DNA from: Hippopus hippopus
Lineage: Eukaryota > Mollusca > Bivalvia > Cardiida > Cardiidae
NCBI GenBank assembly: GCA_946811185.2
Contig: OX328096.1
Coordinates: 23,377,881-23,441,880, forward strand
Direction of reading: 5' to 3'
Length of the DNA stretch: 64,000 bases
The notes under the pieces are model-generated. The model ran no database searches, was not told where the DNA came from, and worked only from the letters and a program-made list of their open reading frames with translations. Positions 55,901 through 63,516 of the stretch are shown here, one piece after another. How positions within the stretch are numbered: position 1 is the stretch's first letter; the number at the start of each line of letters is the position of its first letter. The translations under genes and the position numbers were made by a program.

Positions 55901-56202
55901 TACGAGTTGACCAAAAAACAGGTACGAGTTGACCAAATAGGTACGAGTTGACCAGAAAGCGCTAGCACTGAATGACTTCCTACTTTAGTGTTTAAGGAAA
56001 AGCTATCTCTCAATAGTCAATACTCATACTACATTGACCAAACCTACAAACAAAAATGTTAAAAGTCTAGAGTTTTTTAATTCACAAATGATGGCTTACC
56101 TGCGACATCGCTAACAATCCATTCTGGATGAGCTAAACTGGCGATCGCGAACACATCGGCGACCAGAAACAGAATTCCCGAGACTGCCGTTAGCTTGTCC
56201 AT
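34802..56202 (-). CDS. MOSMO: Modulator of Smoothened homologue, complete three-exon gene
   Basis: Exons 56202-56100, 42072-41860 and 34989-34802 join without a break into 167 residues, which as I recall is also the length of human MOSMO. The family is a four-pass, claudin-like membrane protein that works with MEGF8 and the ubiquitin ligase MGRN1 to remove Smoothened from the surface and cilium, damping Hedgehog signalling. Membrane segments lie near residues 5-25, 65-87, 100-121 and 141-160. Recognisable stretches are MDKLTAVSGILFLVADVFAI at the start, KYARWIAFTAMTLFC before TM3, and GGQPYKLP, VGSSYVLF and LFAGKVCLP towards the end. Splice sites are canonical (GTAAG, GTAAGT; TTCAG, TTTTCAG). 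Introns of 14,027 and 6,870 bp are almost entirely mobile elements. No frameshift or stop; it looks functional. A claudin/PMP22 relative was considered, but the conserved loops fit MOSMO. Confidence 0.92.
35211..36066 (+). mobile_element. Type D element, 3' cut by type C
   Basis: 5' ACAAGAGGGCCATTGACCCT; about five 145-bp units; ends abruptly at 36066 where type C sequence begins. Confidence 0.75.
36067..36790 (+). mobile_element. Type C elements, two partial copies in tandem
   Basis: First: GCAAATTATTGCGTAAATCA to about 36265. Second: CAGTGTTCCCACTCGCGCAA at 36272 through ACCCATGACACAACAAAATG to CAGCTCAGGGGGTAAGCAGT. Termini CAGTGTTCCCAC resemble hAT-type ends. No coding capacity. Confidence 0.7.
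36830..37917 (+). mobile_element. Type E element carrying a family A MITE
   Basis: 5' ACAAGAGGGCCATGATGGCC then GCTCCACTGGC; MITE at 36874; body GTTGCCATGGCAATCAGAGT, AATTCTGAAGAGGACCATGG; a CGGACGGACGGACAGACG tract; 3' CCATGACATAAGCCCGCTGG and hairpin CTGGCCTTTGGCCAG followed by TGGAGCTAA. Subterminal GCTCCACTGGC is inverted as GCCAGTGGAGC. Confidence 0.8.
36874..37105 (+). mobile_element. Family A MITE inside type E
   Basis: TTAACCCTTTACCACACAAT left end, eroded core (GAAAATGTTGTCAACCAGC), right end decayed (CATACAGTGTAAAAT). Same position as the copy at 46494. Confidence 0.75.
38033..38657. other. Divergent ORF pair inside MOSMO intron 2
   Basis: A 96-codon minus-strand ORF (from 38323) and a 97-codon plus-strand ORF (from 38364) begin 40 bp apart in sequence that matches none of the repeat families here. 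No domain recognised; the plus ORF becomes hydrophobic and Phe-rich. It could be an exon of a nested gene, unrelated repeat, or chance. Reported because it is the longest non-repeat stretch in this intron. Confidence 0.25.
38692..40368 (+). mobile_element. Type D element, youngest-looking copy
   Basis: 5' CAAGAGGGCCATGATGGCCC, TAACGTCGCTCACCTGAG; about eleven 145-bp units, the last five very alike (units at 39.16-40.25 kb); 3' GACGCACGACAGCACGATCA, GCTCACC, hairpin GAGCACTTCGTGCTC then AGGTGAGCTAAAA. Subterminal GCTCACCTGAG is inverted as CTCAGGTGAGC. Inserted within a type C 3' end (GAAATAAA | AAGCTTGTGGGAACACTG). Repeated 60-90-codon ORFs on the minus strand are the repeat read in one frame, not proteins. 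Confidence 0.85.
40369..40640 (+). mobile_element. Type C fragments
   Basis: The displaced end AAGCTTGTGGGAACACTG, then mid-element AATTAACAGACATGAAAAAT to TCTAATATGAAATCTTACCC. Confidence 0.65.
40641..40970 (+). mobile_element. Type D element, 5' truncated
   Basis: Two units and a complete 3' end: GACAGACACAGCACAATCAC, hairpin GAGCACTTCATGCTC, ATGTGAGCTA. Confidence 0.75.
40975..41480. other. Unassigned sequence in MOSMO intron 2
   Basis: No family match except ACTACTCAAAATTTGCTAGG near 41180, similar to 22416, possibly a Tc1-like end. Confidence 0.35.
41485..41560 (-). mobile_element. Family A MITE end, truncated
   Basis: TTAACCCTTTACCAAACTAC, ACTGGACCAAATTTAAG, CATTTACAGACAACAAAT; core and other end missing. 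Confidence 0.65.
41860..42072 (-). CDS. MOSMO: MOSMO coding exon 2
   Basis: 213 nt between CTACTTCAG and GTAAGT. It encodes the rest of the first extracellular loop with two cysteines (TQHCQ, EICTIP), TM2 (MLTLILISSGIICL...) and the SHWIRNTIKYARW turn into TM3. It starts at codon position 2 and ends after codon position 1, so the open frame that continues past the donor is only a shadow. Confidence 0.92.
42144..42667 (+). mobile_element. Type C element, near-complete
   Basis: Left CAGTGATGCCAATCATGCAA (diverged CAGTGTTCCCAC), right GTACCCTTGAAATAAAAAGC then TGGTGGGAACAATG. About 520 bp. It supplies the unoccupied version of the site into which the type D element at 38692 went. Confidence 0.75.
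42671..44116 (+). mobile_element. Type D element with SINE inside
   Basis: 5' ACAAGAGGGCAACATTTGAT; diverged units; 3' AGCACTATTACAAAAGCTCA and ATCATGCTCAGGTGAACTAA. Interrupted by the SINE. Confidence 0.8.
43607..43918 (-). mobile_element. tRNA-headed SINE with 11-bp TSD
   Basis: Read on the minus strand: head CTGGCTCAGTTGGTAGCGTG (A box) and GGGTTCGATCC (B box); body AGGATTGATGATAGTCATTG, AAAGCAGCCAGTGGCTTGGA; tail AGCGTTAAACACTAAATAAT and AATC repeats. Flanked by CCCAATTTCGA at 43596-43606 and 43919-43929. Confidence 0.9.
44195..44945 (+). mobile_element. Type D element, degraded
   Basis: 5' AAGGCCATTGGCCCTAGAGT; several shortened units; 3' GACGGAAACAGAACAATCAC without the hairpin. Confidence 0.7.
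44975..45522 (+). mobile_element. Type E element, 5' truncated
   Basis: CGGGGCAGGGCCAAATTTGA appears twice (internal duplication), then GTTGCCATCGTAACCAGAGT, CCATGACATAAGCCCGCTGG and hairpin CTGGCCTTTGGCCAG before TGGCGCTAA. Confidence 0.75.
45530..46440. other. Unassigned sequence in MOSMO intron 1
   Basis: No repeat family or exon recognised; ORF 46247-46486 (minus) has no domain. Confidence 0.4.
46494..46729 (+). mobile_element. Family A MITE inside type E
   Basis: TTAACCCTTTACCATACAAA left, eroded core, TTAA at 46726-46729. Insertion site identical to that at 36874. Confidence 0.75.
47467..47527 (+). repeat. GGAC microsatellite
   Basis: (GGAC)n with ATGG and GATGCAC interruptions, the variable tract near the 3' end of type E. 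Confidence 0.9.
47590..47725 (-). mobile_element. Family A MITE, decayed
   Basis: GAGAAATGGAAAAAATGCTG, TTTACTCAATGCTTTGAAAA, AAGGTCTTTAAAACTTTGGA, TTATTGGGTAAAGAGT. Confidence 0.5.
48266..48494 (-). mobile_element. Family A TTAA-MITE within mariner
   Basis: TTAA at 48266-48269 and 48491-48494; clean palindromic core near 48375-48437. The transposase reading resumes on the other side (IAL | REL). Confidence 0.9.
48531..49177. repeat. Unclassified insert in mariner relic 2
   Basis: About 650 bp unrelated to the transposase, containing ACGCACCGCCATTGTTTACA and GTAAACAAAGGAAAATGGGG. Two short ORFs have no domain. Borders estimated from where mariner similarity stops. Confidence 0.55.
49875..50024. 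mobile_element. 150-bp palindromic element
   Basis: CACAGGAATAGGCCGTTTAA and TTGGTGAA at the left, inverse TTCACCAATTACACGGTCGA and TTCCTGTG at the right; an inner stem TCGGCCGGAATGG/CCATTCCGGCCGA. Confidence 0.7.
50982..52110 (+). repeat. Repeat M, copy 2 (with MITE)
   Basis: Collinear with 29340-30110, expanded by the family A insertion at 51202-51433 and by further sequence at about 51900-52030 that looks like a worn family A core. Confidence 0.75.
51202..51433 (+). mobile_element. Family A MITE in repeat M
   Basis: TTAA at 51202-51205 and 51430-51433, core with several mismatches. The same place in the 29.6-kb copy of repeat M is unoccupied. Confidence 0.85.
53135..53314. other. Short unassigned segment after the mariner
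   Basis: Presumably mariner 3' flank; nothing else seen. Confidence 0.3.
53315..53528 (-). mobile_element. Family A MITE with collapsed core
   Basis: CTCTTTACCAAATGACAAAA left, GTGCGGTAAAGGGTTGA right. The core reads GGAGAAAATATTTTCTCC: the central 13 bp of the palindrome are missing. Confidence 0.8.
53960..54012 (+). mobile_element. Type C fragment, left of a TTAA element
   Basis: ATGAAATCTTACCCCTAGAT and TTTTCAGCCCGGGG; it continues at 54769 with GTGTACCCTTGAAATG and CTAGTGGGAACACTG, so two TTAA elements separate the halves. Confidence 0.7.
54013..54543. mobile_element. TTAA-bounded element, AAAGGTGG ends
   Basis: TTAAAGGTGGCCCTTCAGAT on the left and CCCACCTTTAA on the right; TTAA at 54013-54016 and 54540-54543. 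531 bp. Short inverted ends only. Shares its right TTAA with a family A MITE. Confidence 0.65.
54540..54768 (-). mobile_element. Family A TTAA-MITE, full copy
   Basis: TTAA at 54540-54543 and 54765-54768, core near 54650-54713 with one mismatch. Right flank is the resumed type C end. Confidence 0.9.
54931..55970. mobile_element. TIR element with inverted arms of 20-bp repeats
   Basis: Left CAGTGCTAGCACGGTAACTG then five or six GTCAACTCGTACC units; right the inverse, GGTACGAGTTGACCAAAATA units and GCGCTAGCACTG. 1040 bp. An ORF of 90 codons on the minus strand (55821-55549) lies in the middle; no domain recognised. Confidence 0.75.
55549..55821 (-). CDS. Unrecognised 90-codon ORF inside TIR element
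   Basis: Starts MINNTTKIYDNISSLV and contains FSVEMFLFVDSVNFNTVMFY and QAIVVCVGQTDDYL. The composition looks protein-like (mixed hydrophobic and acidic, no low complexity), unlike most ORFs here, and it is centred between the repeat arms. It may be a remnant captured or encoded by the element, or chance. No function is proposed. Confidence 0.25.
   Translation of the reverse strand: MINNTTKIYDNISSLVQEQQHTKMHGTCTYTFSVEMFLFVDSVNFNTVMFYMLVYAEEEHFFQAIVVCVGQTDDYLSSVARKPAEISDLR
56100..56202 (-). CDS. MOSMO: MOSMO coding exon 1
   Basis: ATG at 56202; 34 codons plus one base, ending GCAG before GTAAGCC. Encodes the short cytoplasmic N-terminus and first membrane segment, up to HPEWIVSDVA in the first extracellular loop. 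The next exon supplies the last two bases of a Gly codon. Confidence 0.92.
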
Positions 56203-57490
56203 GTTAAGCTGTTATTACACAGGTTATAACTCAAATTCAGTAATTATTTGGAACTTAACCTTAAAATAAGCTTTTCGATTTTCTTCTACTTTCTTTTGAC
56301 TTTGTTTTCCAGACCTCCATATTGGTGCTACAACTACATTCATCAAATTTTAACGAATATTCGTCCCAGAATGTTTCGCCCTGTTTTTCTGAAGTCATAA
56401 GTTTGCACCCTGGATAATAATGAGTCTAAACTTTTGATGGGTTATTATCGGACGCTACTCGAAAAATATAATAAAATTTTGAACAGAACTTCTTCTTTCT
56501 TCTTTATTGCATAGATCCCTCCACTAGACTGGAGTACCACTCTTTAGTGTTGGTTTGACTCATTGCTTTTTATTAATTCCTATTCTCTTGATTTATTTTT
56601 AAAATTTAAAATTTATAATAGATAAAATACTAAAAAAAAATTAGAGCATTTTAGGTCCAAATTGTTAATTGTTATTTGTTAAAATGGTTCTGAATGGGCC
56701 CATTAGGGCTATGTTACTGTATACCCCCACTGGTCTTGTACTTCAGGTTAGAACAAAACAACAAAATATGGAAAAGGTAAAATAGGATTAGTTGTAAAAA
56801 CAGAGGTAGGAATAATCAAAGTACTGAAAGTACTGACAGACTAGCGAATTTGAAATAAGTGGCTATGGTAAATATAAAACTTGGTTTATACAAGATTGAA
56901 GAAAAATTGTCAAATTGGGTTATTGAGTCCGTTCCAGTTCCATCGCTTCATTCCGGTTATTAAGTCCATTCCTGTCTAATCCAGATCCAGTTCAATCCAT
57001 TGACTTTACCCAACGCTCTTGACTATTTACTTCTCAAAACAAGAAATATCATGAAATCTTCAGTTTGTTAACTTTCAATTTAAAACGGGTTATTTCGCTG
57101 AAATGATATCTCCCGCCTAAAAAGACCTCTTTTGATAGAAATATATAAGAGGTATTGTGTTTTGCATGTACATGTGGCCTTTTTGTTATTGGTCTATAAT
57201 GAAATTATTCATAAAGCCCCCTTTTTCCCTAATACTGCATTTGATTAGATAAAAACAAATAATGATTGTCTGTGGCTTATGATAAACAAGATAAATATGA
57301 AGTTTCATAAAATTTTGTTCAGTAGTTAAAGAGATATCAGTCCATAATGGAAAAATACATCAAGCCTCCTTCTTCGATGACACGGCATCAAATGAAAAAA
57401 GGAAAAATCGTTATTGGCGGACTATCGTAAGGAATACGTTACATCAGTTTTCATCAAGGATTTTAAAAGATGTCTGTCAGGACGGACAAA
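56203..57490. other. MOSMO upstream region
   Basis: Contains the 5' UTR and presumably the promoter of MOSMO (minus strand); no TATA box or repeat family identified with confidence. The rest is AT-rich without recognisable genes. Confidence 0.45.
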
Positions 57491-57502
57491 CAGACAGACA
57501 GA

Positions 57503-57560
57503 CAGTGTAGATCAAGATCAGACTGCACAGACTGTACAGTGAGTCTGATCTTGGATCTAT
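57503..57560. repeat. Imperfect hairpin of the GATCAAGATCAGAC type
   Basis: TGTAGATCAAGATCAGACTG and its inverse CAGTGAGTCTGATCTTGGAT. The same words occur in family N and repeat M (4975, 13347, 29408, 51058, 52060). Confidence 0.6.
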
Positions 57561-57723
57561 ACTATCCGATAAGGGGATATTTTTCTCAAAAATATAACTT
57601 TGAAATAGCAATATTCAGGTTTTTACCATCAGCTTGAAAGTTTAATTTAACTTTTTTTAGCAGGTTAAAGATGAAATAGGATTATATAGTTAATCAAAAG
57701 CACAAGATGTAATATTTAACTAT

Positions 57724-57947
57724 TTAACTCTTAACAAAACGAAAAATTTTACACCCCTCCAAATTCAAAGCTGTTCCAGACCATAAAGTTAAATTAGGCT
57801 TAATTGATGAAACCATATCTAAAAGGGCTGAAACATGGGAAAAGGAAAAAATACTGGTAACCAGCATTTTCTTCTTTTCCTGCATTATTTTCAAAGGGCT
57901 TCTTCCCCACTTTCGTGAAAACTCGGGATTGTGTGGTAAAGGGTTAA
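57724..57947 (-). mobile_element. Family A TTAA-MITE
   Basis: TTAA at 57724-57727 and 57944-57947; core near 57836-57886 with mismatches. The central base reads opposite to its orientation class, unlike the well-kept copies. Confidence 0.8.
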
Positions 57948-57949
57948 TA

Positions 57950-58540
57950 TACAAGACGTAAAATAACAGTTTAACATATCAGTTTCACGTTCACAATGAT
58001 CTAAATAATGAATGACTGAAGGAATGACAAGGGTTCCCTGTCCAGTGAGGGTTTGTGTAGCTGGGATTTGCTACAAGTTACCTGGGGGAGTATCTATTTT
58101 TAGATCCATTCATAATTTTAAGAACTGCTGTGTATGAATCAGTGATATGAGCCTGATTTGCTTAGGTCACTTAATTTACATATAAGCAAACATCATGTAC
58201 CTTATAAATGGCATCTTGTACAGTCTATTACTTTGTAAGTAGACATGTTCAAATCGGGATGGTAGAGATTTTGTGCTTTTTGTCAAAATTGTCATACATG
58301 ACAAAATTAAGCTTCTTAATAGTAATAAATTATTTTCTGTGAGGCAGTATTTGGCGACTGTGGGTTTTTTTTTTTGTTTACATTGAGTCTGGCTCAATCT
58401 GGATGCCTATAGACTAGCTTCGCTAGTCTAAAAATAAGTAAAAACATAACAGTGACAGTTTTAGTTCTCTCGAACTATTAAAAGAGAGAAGGGAAGATGT
58501 TACGGAATGCGAGTTTTATAACAAGGTTAATTCCTCAGAG
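57950..58540. other. Unassigned sequence
   Basis: No gene or family recognised. Confidence 0.4.
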
Positions 58541-58544
58541 TGTA

Positions 58545-58862
58545 GCCAAGCCCCGGTTGCTCAGTCGGTAGCGTGCAGGACTTGAGAATACGGGGTCCAG
58601 GCTTCGACCCCTGGCTACGACCCCTGGCCAATTTCTTTCCGAGGATTGATGATAGTCATTGCGACAGGATTAATTCCTCTCCCACCGCTGACCATTGTCT
58701 CGACGATGATTATGTGGGAAAGCAGCCAGTGGCTTGGAAAGAAAATTGTGCGGAGTACTGGTAAAAGAGACTCCAGGAAAGCATGGATAGGTGCATTGGC
58801 GGCCGCGATATAACTGAAATAAATGTTGAAAACGGCGTTAAACAACATACAACCATACAACA
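58545..58862 (+). mobile_element. tRNA-headed SINE
   Basis: A box GTTGCTCAGTCGGTAGCGTG, B-box-like GGCTTCGACCC, body GAGGATTGATGATAGTCATT, GAAAGCAGCCAGTGGCTTGG, tail AACGGCGTTAAACAACATAC. Short duplication of GCTACGACCCCTGGC near 58600-58628. Confidence 0.85.
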
Positions 58863-58874
58863 TCACAGTGTACA

Positions 58875-59535
58875 TTATTTACGCACCCAGTACTTTATAC
58901 ATGCAAAACGGAATTTAGCTTAAGTACTATTAACGGAGGTTTTGCGGTTATCAAATGGCAAGATGTGCTTCGCCTGTTCAATTCCCTATGTAGCTGTCGG
59001 CTATCTCTATCCATTTTGCCTAGATCTATATTATGATTTTAGTTATTCTTTTTCCTATATTATTACATTTAAAGGATTGTTATAGGCGGTCGTTAAATAG
59101 CTGGATTGACCATGACAGGCATTTTCTTGCCACTGTGTGTATGAGTGTGCACTCTAACGGCTATGTATGCACATGTATGTTCATACATGCATGCATACAC
59201 GCTCGTGCATATGCAAGACCCTGCCCGGGGTACAGATGGCAGGGTGGACCATGCCTATCTGCCACTAGGCAGCCACTGATTTTCTTCTGATCTTTGAGAC
59301 AATAATCTTTAAGATGTATATCAAAGAGGTACAGTAAACATTTAATTTATAATCCATTGACATTTGTTCTAGCTGATTATATCAAGGGAATTTCTAGCTC
59401 TTTACTTCTATTACAGTGGAGAGCGTAACATAGCCCTCTGGTAATTGCTTCTATTTTAGCTCCAGAACTTGATTTTTTTAAATTGAGTTAGCGGTTATGG
59501 GATGAGTAGAATTTAATATAAGTTGCAAAAGAACA
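58875..59535. other. Unassigned sequence; may hold the LINE 3' UTR
   Basis: CATGCATGCATAC-type simple sequence near 59180; no gene recognised. Confidence 0.4.
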
Positions 59536-59543
59536 TCATCACT

Positions 59544-61910
59544 TTATTTAATTGCATCAGTATTACTGTGGCTATTGATCACGCTAAAAAGTCTATTTTT
59601 AAAATCTTCTCGTGTTTTAGAATGACCTGGCCGGTAAGGATGAAGTGAAAGTTCTACATCTTCTGGTTCTGCTTTGTATATTTGGCATATTTCGTTTTTA
59701 TTTGCCTTTTGAAACTGTGATACCAATTTTATTTTTTTTACTTTTAAGTACCAGCAATTAAGTTTGCTTTAATACCCGCCTTTTTTTACTTCAAATGTGT
59801 CGATACGAGACGACATCCATACATATGAGGTTTTCCTACATCGTAGTTTCCAGCATATAGGTATTTTAGACTAGATCTTGTCTTGCTTTCTTCAATTATC
59901 TTGTTTTCTCTGAATGAATTGATAGACTGTTTTAAATCAGCCTTCCGTTGATTTTTTGACATTGGTTTGTCCAAAACCTTGTGGATGGAGGGGAGGTCGT
60001 ATTTCTTCATTATTTTTGCTACGAATATGAACCAGCTTTTCGAGTTGTTTTCTTTCATTGCTAGTTGTCTTTTTGCTAGTTGTTTCTCCATTCCATTGCT
60101 CCTATGAATGCTCATAAGCTGGGTAAGGTATTTCTTATCTAGGCCTGCTTCAACTGGTAACTGTCCTGATAGGGTGTAAACTCCAAGATCTGCAGTTCTT
60201 TCTGGGAGATGCATTAAGAATTCGAGAAATTTCTTTTGATATTGAACTATTGCAAACTTCATGCCATTAAGTGACCACATTTTATCTTCCAGGTCTTGCT
60301 TCCTATTTTGGTTAAAAATTAGAATTCTGCTTTTCTGTTCACTGAACTTATATCGTTCTTTGTTTGCGTACATTTCCTTAATTTTTAAGAGTGTCTTGAG
60401 TTCGTAATTATTGTCTGAAAGTAGAATTTCATTGTCAGCACATGTGGGAGTTGCAACATAAGTTGACCCTATTTTGAATCCGAGGGATTTCTGCTCAAAG
60501 ATTTTAAGGCATGGATTAAAAAAGGCTTTATAAGCTATTGGGGACGATATATTCCTCCCTGTCTCACCCCTTGATGTTCCTCAAACTTTTTTGAAAGTTC
60601 TCCCTCCCACTTGACTTGTGATGTCATGCTCATGTACCATTGTTGCATGATAATCCAATCCAATCCACTCCTCTTACGCCAAGGTCATTTAGTTTTTTTC
60701 AGCATCGAATTAGGCCAGACTACATCAAAAGCTGTGGACGCGTCTACGAAGGCAGCATATAAACGTATTTTTCTGTCATGCGCTTCAGCGATAGATTCTG
60801 TTGGTAAGAGTGCGGCATATCAGGGAGAAGTCCCTGTCGTAAAACCTTTTTGCAGATTACTCTGAAGCTCTTCAGTTTGGTCAATGATAGGATTGAGATG
60901 TAGCTTTTCAAAGATTTTGCCAACATTGCTGGCAACAGTGATTCTACGATAGCAGTTTGGGTACTCAATAGGTTTGTTTTGTTTTTAATAAACAGTAGTG
61001 ATCATACCATTTTTTGAATTTTTCCGCAATTTTTTGTTCCTGCATGATCTTCGAGAACAAGATTTCTAGATTATTCAGAAGAGCTATTACTCCCATACTT
61101 TAGATTTTTCCATCATAATTCCATCACCATCTGAACATTTTCCACTTTTTATTCCATCAATAGCTGCTTATAGGGTATTCACATTGATGACCATTTAAAT
61201 TACTGTTCTTTTCAATCCCTTCTCTTTTTTCTAAATTAATGATGGACCCATCTATCATATTCCTGTACTCATCATCAAATCTTGGATCATTACTAGCACT
61301 ACTAAGAACACTGAAGTACCTGCTCCAACCATCTCTAATGTCATTTTCATCAGTGAGGTGTATATAGTCTAGGATAAGTTTGATAAGCTTAGTGATTTTT
61401 CCTTCTCGTTGTAGCTTTATAAACTTGTAAATAGAAAAGCTGTTTATCTTCATTAACTGCTTTCATAATGTTACTGTAGATTTGGTGTCTCCTCTTTGCT
61501 GCTTCTATTCGTTAGATTTTCCTTAACTCCTTCTTGGCTACTTTTCGCTTCCGTATTAGCTGCTTTCTTCTTTCTTCTGTGCCATTATAAGTTTTCAGTT
61601 CCCAATAAATTCTTTTGCTTTTAGCACATGCGGCAAGTACCGAAGGCGAAGTCAATTTTCTGTATTTTTTTACTAGTTCTCTAGGTTCCTTTGGTTGGCT
61701 TTCCTCCGCAGATCTTTGTAGAATACCAGTTATTATCGCCAGACGGGATTGACCATCAATAGTTTGACATGTGGAGTTTTCCAATTTCTTTTCAACTTTT
61801 TTTGCATAAGCCCATTTATCTATTTTGTCCCAGTCATACACTACAACCAACATTTCCCAACACACTATATCGCTTGTCTCGATTAATGTAGAAAACATAA
61901 TTTTAAACAT
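59544..61910 (-). pseudogene. Non-LTR retrotransposon reverse transcriptase, broken
   Basis: Minus-strand pieces in 5'-3' order: KWAYAKKVEKKLENSTCQTI and RELVKKYRKLTSPSV (linker, 61940-61512), a helical linker at 61453-61157, then RT motifs YRRITVASNVGKIFEK (about 60950), FVDASTAFDVVW (about 60735, first catalytic Asp kept), GVRQGG (about 60560), and CADNEILLSD (about 60435) where YADD is expected, so the second Asp of the pair is Asn. The thumb follows as a 195-codon ORF (60373-59786), then a 60-codon C-terminal ORF with a worn zinc-knuckle-like region. Stops and frameshifts lie between pieces. Clade not assigned. Confidence 0.85.
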
Positions 61911-61924
61911 ACAGTACCTACTAT

Positions 61925-62575
61925 TTTTGATGAAGTGCAATGATATTGTTATAATTCAAGACCACCGGTTATACTGCTTTGAAAAACAAATTTTAGAGAC
62001 AATAACTAATGAAAATGACCTGGAGTTCCACTACCATGAGCGCTGATGAAAGGGAGCCAATGAGTCCATACAAATTTCCAAGAGGCAAAGGGGGCGTTAC
62101 TATACTCTGGATTAACAAAATTAGTAATGAAGCTACAGCCCTACCTGACAGTAACCACAGAATTATTGCGATAAACGTAGCAAATCTACTCTGTATTATT
62201 AATGTTTACCTCCCTGCAAGAGGCTCAAGTGAGTCTGATCAAGAGTTCGATTCATGTCTAGATGAGATAGCAGAAATGATAATTAAATATGGGGGAAATC
62301 TAGATATCATATGGGGGGGGGGGCGATATAAATGGCTCCTTGCACCGGCATAAAAACATAAAGAGAGACCTGTCCTTTCAAAAATTTACAGTGAAGTATG
62401 GCTTAAAAATGATACAAGATTAACCAGAGGCTCCGACTTTCTACAATTTCAATGGCACATGTATCATCCCAGATTGATTACATCCTAACCACTAAAATAC
62501 TGAGGATCCTCAATGTGAATAAAACGTTACCTGATCATTTGAATACATAGATCTACACACAAGGCTATTCAGGCA
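61925..62575 (+). pseudogene. LINE AP-endonuclease domain, inverted relative to RT
   Basis: Plus-strand reading: IVIIQDHRLYCFEKQILETI, then in another frame PYKFPRGKGGVTILW, NHRIIAINVAN, CIINVYLPARGSSESDQEFD, DIIWGG; after a G-run frameshift INGSLHRHKNIKRDLSFQKF and DYILTTKI. These are the order and motifs of the APE-type endonuclease that normally sits upstream of RT on the same strand. Here it is on the opposite strand, its start touching the RT linker at about 61.92 kb. Confidence 0.8.
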
Positions 62576-62579
62576 AAAA

Positions 62580-63130
62580 CTGGATTAAGTCTTGCTGTCC
62601 AAAAGCAAAACCAGAGCAGTCAGATTCAAAAACTAACATGAAGGTTGATTGTTTAATTTATGTTACGATAAATAAGTATTTCGAAATGTTTGCAATTCAG
62701 TGTTAGCTATTATCGAATATGATGTTCAGACGATCATACTAGCCTTACTAAAACAAAACGCTTTCTTAATTCTATTACTATAGCATTCTATGGCAAAAGT
62801 TTATGAGGTGTTTCATCCCTTCTCGATGAAGTCTAAAATTTTGTTTCTAAAACAACTATTTCATTGTTCGTAGCCCCCGAAATTTGCATTTTGTGTGCAT
62901 ATCCTTGTGTAAATTAGTTCAATCAGCTCTGTAAATTTCATACCGAGAATTCATCGTCGCCGTACAAATACAATTGAAATATTCTTTCCATGATTTTACC
63001 AAGAGAAACAGCCATGACAGCAAATTTCAAGTAGTCTATCTTCTATACTGTATATATGTATAGCGCGTTTGTTTGGGAGCCTATAGCAATAGTAACCAAG
63101 GAAGTCGGTTTATCTTATCGCCACGGATCC
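62580..63130. other. Unassigned sequence between LINE parts
   Basis: No protein similarity seen on either strand. Confidence 0.4.
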
Positions 63131-63137
63131 ATGTATT

Positions 63138-63347
63138 TCAATAGGTGTCATAGGAGTATTCTGTGATTGTTCTTGATGGTTCTATTGAACACTTGCACTT
63201 AGATGGTCTTTGGGTCGGATTCATTGATCTAATCTCACTCTGACAGGTTGGAGGTTCTTCCCTTGTTATATCTGCAGGCATGATAAGCTTTGCCCCTTCT
63301 TTTTGTTGTTTCCTCAGTCTTTCTTTTGCTTTTGTTAGTTCTCCCAC
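63138..63347 (-). pseudogene. Probable LINE ORF1-type fragment
   Basis: MGELTKAKERLRKQQKEGAK... basic, helical; it follows a frameshift from the coiled-coil ORF upstream on the same strand. Assignment to the same LINE rests on position and composition only. Confidence 0.4.
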
Positions 63348-63516
63348 GGTGGTTTTTTTTATTGCACTGGTTTGTTTAAAAAATATTCCTGTTCTTTTTG
63401 TGCTTGCTCCCTTCCTGTGTGGAGTCCACCTGTCGCTATATTTTTCTAAGAATTCTGTGTGCTGCTTGGATCTGATATATCCAGCTTAGTGGTATCAGGG
63501 TTGTCCATTTCTTGTA

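Larger units (their letters stand above)
42073..56099 (-). other. MOSMO intron 1
   Basis: 14,027 bp between exons 1 and 2, GTAAG donor and TTCAG acceptor. Built almost wholly of types C, D and E, family A MITEs, the split mariner and TIR elements. Confidence 0.85.

Noticed and set aside
58545..58625. tRNA gene
   Set aside because: A and B boxes are present, but no cloverleaf with a sound anticodon arm was found, and a SINE body and tail follow.
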